This document shows, piece after piece, positions 6,673 through 11,320 of a stretch of DNA of 11,320 nt. The notes below the pieces were generated by a model. That model made no database searches. It saw nothing but the letters and a program-made list of their open reading frames with translations, and had not been told where the DNA came from. Position 1 is the stretch's first letter. Each line of letters begins with the position of its first letter. The stretch is from Bacteroidales bacterium (lineage in GTDB: Bacteria; Bacteroidota; Bacteroidia; Bacteroidales; UBA932): assembly GCA_023230265.1 (NCBI GenBank), contig JALNXR010000045.1, forward strand, positions 1 through 11,320. Reading direction: 5' to 3'. The position numbers and the translations under genes are program-made.

Positions 6673-6683
6673 GATGATAAAAA

Positions 6684-6698
6684 TTTACAGGATGTAAA
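6684..6698. promoter_or_regulatory. Inverted repeat just upstream of the 60-residue membrane protein gene
   Basis: TTTACAGGATGTAAA: perfect 6-base arms around GGA, 11 bases before the start codon. It adjoins TATATTTA on the minus strand (one mismatch from the TAnnTTTG -7 element), a position suited to an operator or a leader hairpin. Confidence 0.3.
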
Positions 6699-6731
6699 TA
6701 TAACAATATATGGGGAAATTCCACCCTCTGA

Positions 6732-6745
6732 ATTGTTGTAACAAT
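6732..6745. promoter_or_regulatory. Second inverted repeat upstream of the 60-residue membrane protein gene
   Basis: ATTGTT (6732-6737) and AACAAT (6740-6745) are perfect 6-base arms around GT, about 60 bases before the start codon. The position is suited to a regulator site upstream of a promoter near 6700; no matching regulator is known to me. Confidence 0.25.
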
Positions 6746-6768
6746 AAAATTGGCTGATAGGTTGATTC

Positions 6769-7569
6769 TCAAAACAGTTTATAAGGATACTCCACAGATA
6801 CCAGAAAGAGTGGATGGGCGGGAACCGAGCTACCTGCAGCACATCTGTTTTTTTTCTCCATTACCTCAATAATCCACTCCGGATTCTCCTTCCCTCTTCC
6901 AATTTCCAGAAGTGATCCGACAATTGCTCTTACCATATTTCTAAGAAACCGGTTAGCCGTAATGTTAAAGCAGTATGTTTTTCCTGACAAATTTTCATAT
7001 GATGGGCATGACGTTGCTTTTAAGGAGAGGGGAGAGTCCGGTGACCAGAATGCCTCTTTTACTGTGCAGATGTTGGTCTTGGCTGAGGAGTGAAGCTTTG
7101 CCATTGAGGTAAAATCGTGCTCCCCTGTCAGATATTTAGCTGCTTTATTCATCTGCTCAATATCAATCCGATAAGGGAAATAATAAGAAAACTGATTCAG
7201 GAAAGGCTCCTTTGCGGTATGAATAAAATAGCGGTAGCTGCGGTTAACAGCATCAAACCTGGCATGTGAGTCCGGGGCAACCTGGCATATATTGTCAATT
7301 GCGATGTCAGAGGAGAGAATGGCATTCAATTTGTAAACTATTCTGGGGTGATCTTCCGCGGATAACGGGGTTGAGAGATCAAAATGAGCAATATAATTAA
7401 TGGCATGGACTCCTGCGTCAGTCCTGCCTGCACCGGTAACCGCTATCTTTTCTCCAAAGAGAAGTCCCAGTGCTCTCTCAACCTCGTCCTGTACAGAATT
7501 ATGGGTGGCCTGGTGCTGCCATCCCCGGAATGATGTACCTTTAAAAGATATAGATATATAATAGCGCAT
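6769..7569 (-). CDS. truA: tRNA pseudouridine(38-40) synthase TruA
   Basis: TruA converts uridines 38, 39 and 40 in the anticodon arm of tRNAs to pseudouridine, a housekeeping step in the cytoplasm. The 266-residue protein has the family length. Residues 45-56 are the catalytic motif TGAGRTDAGVHA, with the nucleophile D51. Other family features are RYYISISFKGTSFRGWQHQ at the N-terminus, SYRYFIHT, YLTGEHDFTSM (conserved D/F around the active site) and FNITANRFLRNMVRAIVGSLLEIG near the C-terminus. Start ATG 7569 fits the family's N-terminal strand and lies about 30 bases from a perfect TATTTTTG -7 element (7612-7605). It is divergent from moxR with only 57 bp between start codons. Confidence 0.97.
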   Translation of the reverse strand: MRYYISISFKGTSFRGWQHQATHNSVQDEVERALGLLFGEKIAVTGAGRTDAGVHAINYIAHFDLSTPLSAEDHPRIVYKLNAILSSDIAIDNICQVAPDSHARFDAVNRSYRYFIHTAKEPFLNQFSYYFPYRIDIEQMNKAAKYLTGEHDFTSMAKLHSSAKTNICTVKEAFWSPDSPLSLKATSCPSYENLSGKTYCFNITANRFLRNMVRAIVGSLLEIGRGKENPEWIIEVMEKKNRCAAGSSVPAHPLFLVSVEYPYKLF

Positions 7570-7584
7570 TGCAGAAAAATGAAC

Positions 7585-7592
7585 TAAATTTG
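7585..7592 (+). promoter_or_regulatory. Candidate -7 element for the moxR-bat operon
   Basis: TAAATTTG is a full match to the Bacteroidota -7 consensus TAnnTTTG. Transcription would start near 7598, about 28 bases before the moxR ATG. A TTG occurs at 7569-7571 but is closer than the usual -33 spacing. Confidence 0.45.
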
Positions 7593-7604
7593 CTGTTTAC
7601 ATTG

Positions 7605-7612
7605 CAAAAATA
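7605..7612 (-). promoter_or_regulatory. Candidate -7 element for truA
   Basis: On the minus strand this reads TATTTTTG, a full match to TAnnTTTG, with a predicted start near 7598 and a leader of about 30 bases. It faces the moxR element across a few bases; no clear -33 element is visible. Confidence 0.42.
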
Positions 7613-7626
7613 CAAAATCAAACAAT

Positions 7627-8619
7627 ATGGAAACCGTTAACATCAAAGAACTAAACGAAAAGATTCAGAGAGAGAGTGCCTTTGTGGATATGATCACCAT
7701 GGAAATGAATAAGGTTATCATCGGTCAGAAACAACTGGTGGAAAATCTTATGATAGGGCTGCTAGCTGACGGACACATTCTGCTCGAGGGGGTTCCGGGG
7801 CTTGCCAAGACATTGGCAATAAACACATTGGCTTCTGTGATTGATGCAAAATTCAACCGGATTCAGTTTACTCCCGATCTTCTCCCTGCAGACCTGATAG
7901 GCACCCTGATATATAGCCAGAAGAGTGAACAGTTCCAGATAAACAAAGGTCCTGTATTTGCAAATTTTGTATTGGCAGATGAAATTAACCGTTCTCCTGC
8001 CAAGGTGCAATCTGCCCTTCTGGAGGCTATGCAGGAGAGACAGGTTACCATTGGCGACAAGAGTTTCAAGCTGCCTCAGCCTTTTCTTGTAATGGCTACC
8101 CAGAATCCCATCGAACAGGAGGGGACATATCCGCTCCCCGAAGCGCAGGTTGACAGATTTATGCTCAAGGTGGTAGTGACATACCCTAAAAAAGAGGAAG
8201 AAAAACTGATAATCAGAATGAACAATGCAGGTGAATTCCCAAAAGCCAACAAAGTCTTAAAGCCTGAGGATATTATGCGTGCAAGGGAGATTGTCCGTGA
8301 AGTCTATATGGATGAAAAGATTGAAAGGTATATTGTAGATATTGTATATGCAACCAGAACTCCAGAGGATTATGGTGTTCAGAAACTTAAGAGTCTTATC
8401 TCCTTTGGGGGATCTCCCAGGGCCAGCATAAGTATGGCAATGGCAGCCAAGGCATATGCCTTTATCAAACGCAGGGGATATGTTATTCCTGAGGATGTGA
8501 GGGCTGTCTCCCATGAGGTGCTCCGTCACAGGATCGGACTTACCTATGAGGCAGAGGCAGAAAATATTACAACAGAAAATATAGTTACAGAAATAATGAA
8601 CACTGTGGAGGTTCCCTAG
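7627..8619 (+). CDS. moxR: MoxR-type AAA+ ATPase
   Basis: A 330-residue cytoplasmic AAA+ ATPase of the MoxR family, which uses ATP hydrolysis to remodel or activate partner proteins, typically those with von Willebrand A domains. Visible motifs: Walker A GVPGLAKT (55-62), Walker B VLADEINR (115-122), sensor 1 ATQNP (157-161), the EGTYPLPEAQVDRF arginine-finger region (165-178) and the sensor 2 segment GGSPRAS in the C-terminal lid. The length is normal and nothing key is missing. It is the first gene of the bat operon: its stop TAG is followed by a single base and the DUF58 ATG. In Bacteroides fragilis the bat region affects aerotolerance; the molecular job of the complex is still unclear (established knowledge, not visible here). 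The promoter is probably the TAAATTTG at 7585. Confidence 0.96.
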   Translation: METVNIKELNEKIQRESAFVDMITMEMNKVIIGQKQLVENLMIGLLADGHILLEGVPGLAKTLAINTLASVIDAKFNRIQFTPDLLPADLIGTLIYSQKSEQFQINKGPVFANFVLADEINRSPAKVQSALLEAMQERQVTIGDKSFKLPQPFLVMATQNPIEQEGTYPLPEAQVDRFMLKVVVTYPKKEEEKLIIRMNNAGEFPKANKVLKPEDIMRAREIVREVYMDEKIERYIVDIVYATRTPEDYGVQKLKSLISFGGSPRASISMAMAAKAYAFIKRRGYVIPEDVRAVSHEVLRHRIGLTYEAEAENITTENIVTEIMNTVEVP

Positions 8620-8620
8620 T

Positions 8621-9502
8621 ATGTCACCGGAAGAGCTGTTAAAAAGTGTAAGAAAAATTGAAATAAAGAGCAGAAGGCTCTCCAGGCAGATTTTTGCCGG
8701 TGAGTATCACTCTGCTTTCAAAGGGAGAGGTATGGCCTTCAGTGAGGTGAGAGAGTATCAGACCGGGGATGATGTGAGGAGGATGGACTGGAATGTAACA
8801 GCAAGACTGAATGCTCCCTACATAAAAGTTTTTGAGGAAGAGAGAGAACTGACTGTTGTGCTTCTGGTGGATGTAAGCGGATCGAGATTGTTCGGGACAT
8901 CTGCAAAGACAAAGAAGGAGCTGATAACAGAAATTGCGGCCTTGCTTTCATTCTCTGCCTCTGCAAACAACGACAAAGTCGGGGCTCTCTTTTTCAGCAG
9001 CAGAGTGGAAAAGTTCATTCCCCCAAAGAAGGGGAGGAGCCATTTACTGAGAATAATCAGGGAGCTTATCGAATTCGAACCCAGGGAGAGAGGGACAGAT
9101 ATTGGAGAAGCACTCAGGTATCTTACTAATGCAATCAAGAAGAGGTGCACTGCATTCCTGTTGTCAGACCTGACTGATGTCGACAAGGAGGGAAAACCCA
9201 GGTACGAGGAGGCTCTTAAAATAGCAGTGAACCGTCATGACATCTCTGTTGTCAATGTATATGATCCCCGTGACAGGGTGCTCCCGGATGTAGGGATGAT
9301 AAGAGTTATGGATGCCGAATCGGGGGAAGAGAGATGGATAGACACCTCCTCAAAAACTGTAAGAAGAGAATTCACCGGGTGGAATGAAAAAGTGAGACAG
9401 GCAACAATCCAGTGTTTGCGCAGATATAAGGTGGATTCTGTTAGCATAGCAACAAATGAGGATTTTGTAAAGGGTATGATCTCCCTCTTCGGCAGAAGAT
9501 GA
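8621..9502 (+). CDS. DUF58 protein with vWA-like fold
   Basis: A 293-residue cytoplasmic protein. The DUF58 signature spans about residues 34-76: KGRGMAFSEVREYQTGDDVR, then RMDWNVTARLNAPYIKVFEE. It continues into a von Willebrand A-like half with VVLLVDVSGS, where D84, S86 and S88 form the MIDAS-type metal site, and later TAFLLSDLTDVD, which would supply a further acidic residue. DUF58 proteins are regularly encoded right after moxR and are thought to be partners of the ATPase. The gene starts one base after the moxR stop. Its TGA (9500-9502) overlaps an ATG at 9499, the probable ancestral start of the next gene. Function as part of the MoxR-Bat system is inferred from context. Confidence 0.95.
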   Translation: MSPEELLKSVRKIEIKSRRLSRQIFAGEYHSAFKGRGMAFSEVREYQTGDDVRRMDWNVTARLNAPYIKVFEEERELTVVLLVDVSGSRLFGTSAKTKKELITEIAALLSFSASANNDKVGALFFSSRVEKFIPPKKGRSHLLRIIRELIEFEPRERGTDIGEALRYLTNAIKKRCTAFLLSDLTDVDKEGKPRYEEALKIAVNRHDISVVNVYDPRDRVLPDVGMIRVMDAESGEERWIDTSSKTVRREFTGWNEKVRQATIQCLRRYKVDSVSIATNEDFVKGMISLFGRR

Positions 9503-9528
9503 GGGTATACAGGCAAATTAAAAGCTGA
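9499..9528 (+). other. Nine-codon open frame, probable remnant of the next gene's start
   Basis: ATG at 9499 overlaps the DUF58 stop (ATGA) and encodes MRVYRQIKS before TGA at 9526-9528, which itself overlaps the ATG of the following gene (TGATG). The basic MRVYRQIK resembles the n-region of a signal peptide, but no hydrophobic core follows. I read it as the leftover start of the gene at 9528 after a deletion; alternatively it is a small coupling frame that carries ribosomes on to the next gene. Confidence 0.5.
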
Positions 9529-10397
9529 TGAATACAAATGTAAAGGATACAATACTGATAGGTGACCACAGGGTACTCTCTTTCAAGACGAAGGTGCCCA
9601 AAGATGTAAAGTTTATCTTTCCCGCTCCGTCAAATCCTGTTACACAGGGAGTGGAATTAATCGGGCAACCCGTTACAGACACACTCTCAGACAAGGGAGG
9701 GGAGTTGGAGCTGGAGACAAGAATCACCGTAACCTCCTTTGACAGCGGATCCTACACATTACCGCCTGTTCCTGCCTATCTCCAGCACTCTGACGGTCTG
9801 GTGGATACGGTATGGTTTGATGGAGGTAAGCTGGAAGTGACAACTATACAAATAGATACAACAACCTTTAAGCCATATGACATTAAAGGCCAATTGACCT
9901 ATCCCTATACAGTGGATGAGTTTCTACCCTGGGCAGGACTTCTTTTTGCTGCGGTGTTGCTGGGATATTTTATAAGAAGGTTTATCAGGAGCAGAAGGGA
10001 GAAAAGATCACTCTTTGCGAAACCGGTAGTGCAGGATCCTCCATACATTGTGGCTTTAAGGGGCCTGGAGGAGATAAGGTCCCGGAAATTATGGCAGAAC
10101 AATCAGGAGAAACTGTACTATACAGAGATAGTTGACACCCTGAGACTCTATCTTGAGGGTAGGTTTAATATCACCACCATGGAGAAAACTACGGGAGAGA
10201 TTCTGGATTCACTCTCCTCATTAAGAATTGAACCAAAGGAGTTTTCCGGACTTAAAGATCTGCTGACACTTGCAGATTATGTCAAGTTTGCAAAATACAA
10301 ACCGTCAAAAGAGGATAACGAAAATGCCATTCCGGCAGCTATCAGGTTTGTGAACGCAACATTCTCAGAGGATTCAGAAGAGGAAAAAGGGAGGTAA
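9528..10397 (+). CDS. Bat-operon single-span membrane protein, apparently lacking its signal peptide
   Basis: A 289-residue protein of the type that sits between DUF58 and batA in Bacteroidota (recognised by eye; no solid name). Residues 1-110 are a beta-rich domain (KDTILIGDHRVLSF, RITVTSFDSGSYTLPPVPAY) normally placed in the periplasm. Residues about 132-150 are a transmembrane span (FLPWAGLLFAAVLLGYFI) followed by a strongly basic RRFIRSRREKR, so the C-terminus should be cytoplasmic. Residues about 168-280 are a helical domain with LYYTEIVDTLRLYLEGRF, TTGEILDSL and LADYVKFAKYKPS, similar to DUF4381-type proteins. Oddly, there is no signal peptide: an in-frame TAA at 9519 blocks extension, while the ATG at 9499 in another frame carries only a basic tip. 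batA follows one base after the stop. Confidence 0.9.
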   Translation: MNTNVKDTILIGDHRVLSFKTKVPKDVKFIFPAPSNPVTQGVELIGQPVTDTLSDKGGELELETRITVTSFDSGSYTLPPVPAYLQHSDGLVDTVWFDGGKLEVTTIQIDTTTFKPYDIKGQLTYPYTVDEFLPWAGLLFAAVLLGYFIRRFIRSRREKRSLFAKPVVQDPPYIVALRGLEEIRSRKLWQNNQEKLYYTEIVDTLRLYLEGRFNITTMEKTTGEILDSLSSLRIEPKEFSGLKDLLTLADYVKFAKYKPSKEDNENAIPAAIRFVNATFSEDSEEEKGR

Positions 10398-10398
10398 T

Positions 10399-11320
10399 AT
10401 GTTTTTTGAATATCCGGATATATTATGGCTTGAATTGATACTGGTGCCGATGGTTGCTCTCTATGTATTCAGGGAGTTTCGAGGCAGCTATCCTTCTCTG
10501 AGATTATCAACATCAGCTCCGTGGAAGGGATCAGAGCTCAGACTTAAGAGATATCTCAGCCATCTCCCTTTTGTGTTCAGGTTTATTGCCACGGCAGCAC
10601 TGATTCTGGCTATTGCCCGCCCCCGCTCTTCAGAGGATTTTGAAAAGATCAACACAGAGGGAATTGATATAATATTTGCGCTGGATATTTCAACCAGTAT
10701 GCTGGCACGCGATTTTAAACCCGACAGGATAAGCGCTGCAAAGGATATTGCCATTGAATTTGTTGCACAGCGTCCTAACGACCGCATGGGAATAGTGGTC
10801 TTTGCAGGGGAGAGTTTCACACAATGCCCTGTGACAACAGACAGAGCCACTCTCATCAACCTGATGAAGGAGATTGAAACCGGTCTGATTGAGGATGGTA
10901 CCGCCATTGGGAATGGTCTTGCAACGGCAGTGGCAAGACTTAAGGAGTCCAAAGCACCCAGCAGAGTGATAATTTTACTTACTGACGGGGTTAATAACAG
11001 AGGAGAGATATCACCAATGATGGCAGTGGAGATTGCAAAAACCTATGGGGTGAGGGTGTACACTATAGGAGTGGGAGCTATGGGTATGGCTCCCTATCCG
11101 GTTATGACCCCGTTTGGTGTGGATATCCAGCAGGTTAAGGTCGAAATTGACGAAACGTTGCTTAAGGAAATTGCTCTGCAGACCGGAGGAAAATATTTCA
11201 GGGCTACAGACAATACCAAGCTTTTGGAGATATACGGGGAGATAAATAAAATGGAGAAGGTTAAGACAGAGGTCGATTCCTTTCCCATCTACAAAGAGCT
11301 CTTTATGAAATACGCACTGA
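10399..11320 (+). CDS. batA: BatA, von Willebrand A-domain membrane protein (C-terminus cut by window edge)
   Basis: The first 307 codons of batA; the frame is open to the end of the window. Residues about 9-24 (WLELILVPMVALYVF) and 58-75 (FVFRFIATAALILAIARP) are membrane spans. Residues about 88-280 are a von Willebrand A domain with a complete MIDAS: D96, S98 and S100 in IIFALDISTSM, T168 in EDGTAIGNGL and D196 in IILLTDGVNN. The family usually has about 330 residues with one more span near the C-terminus, so roughly 20 residues appear to be missing here (estimate). The ARP-R end of span 2 and the GIVVFAGESFTQCPVT segment are typical of BatA. It starts one base after the preceding stop, and batB would be expected next. 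It is thought to be an inner-membrane partner of MoxR. Confidence 0.95.
   Translation, partial: MFFEYPDILWLELILVPMVALYVFREFRGSYPSLRLSTSAPWKGSELRLKRYLSHLPFVFRFIATAALILAIARPRSSEDFEKINTEGIDIIFALDISTSMLARDFKPDRISAAKDIAIEFVAQRPNDRMGIVVFAGESFTQCPVTTDRATLINLMKEIETGLIEDGTAIGNGLATAVARLKESKAPSRVIILLTDGVNNRGEISPMMAVEIAKTYGVRVYTIGVGAMGMAPYPVMTPFGVDIQQVKVEIDETLLKEIALQTGGKYFRATDNTKLLEIYGEINKMEKVKTEVDSFPIYKELFMKYAL

Noticed and set aside
6515..6772. 85-codon open frame overlapping the 60-residue protein gene
   Set aside because: Its sequence is incoherent, whereas the alternative frame encodes a clean two-span membrane protein.
9517..9530. Programmed frameshift joining the MRVYRQIK stub to the gene at 9528
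   Set aside because: No classic slippery heptamer is present, and the joined product would still lack a hydrophobic signal core.
10488..10952. 154-codon open frame on the minus strand
   Set aside because: It is antisense to the well-supported batA vWA domain with a complete MIDAS.

Overview
The window looks like an ordinary chromosomal segment of a member of the phylum Bacteroidota, probably order Bacteroidales (inference). The reasons are the Bat (Bacteroides aerotolerance) gene cluster with its typical gene order, promoter elements of the TAnnTTTG type, few recognisable Shine-Dalgarno sequences, signal peptides ending in A-Q, and an OmpA-family protein with the domain layout common in that phylum. 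I see no rRNA, tRNA, CRISPR array, insertion sequence or phage gene.

Left part (1-1700): a TetR-type repressor gene on the minus strand overlaps the start of an outer-membrane beta-barrel gene that runs off the left edge. Divergent from it is an OsmC/Ohr-family protein gene, preceded by a sequence very close to a sigma-54 promoter and followed by a strong terminator that also serves the next gene from the other side.

Centre (1708-6402, minus strand): a small outer-membrane beta-barrel protein; then an AraC-family regulator followed by three envelope genes in the order OmpA-family protein, a secreted protein I do not recognise, and a lipoprotein. The close spacing of the last three suggests one operon making envelope proteins. 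The AraC gene lies just upstream on the same strand and may control it. Next, at 6490-6672, is a 60-residue membrane protein, and then truA, which makes pseudouridine in tRNA anticodon arms.

Right part (7627-11320, plus strand): moxR (AAA+ ATPase), a DUF58 protein, a single-span membrane protein and batA (von Willebrand A domain, cut by the window end). This is the start of the moxR-bat operon. Its ATPase is thought to work with the vWA proteins at the inner membrane in envelope or oxidative-stress fitness. The genes are packed with 1-bp gaps. The exception is the third gene, which appears to have lost its signal peptide; a 9-codon remnant of its original start still overlaps the DUF58 stop codon.

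The points most worth a second look are the missing signal peptide in the bat operon, the sigma-54-like promoter before the OsmC gene, the opposed overlapping promoters between truA and moxR, and the unrecognised secreted protein in the OmpA operon. I did not find convincing evidence of a wholly new system.
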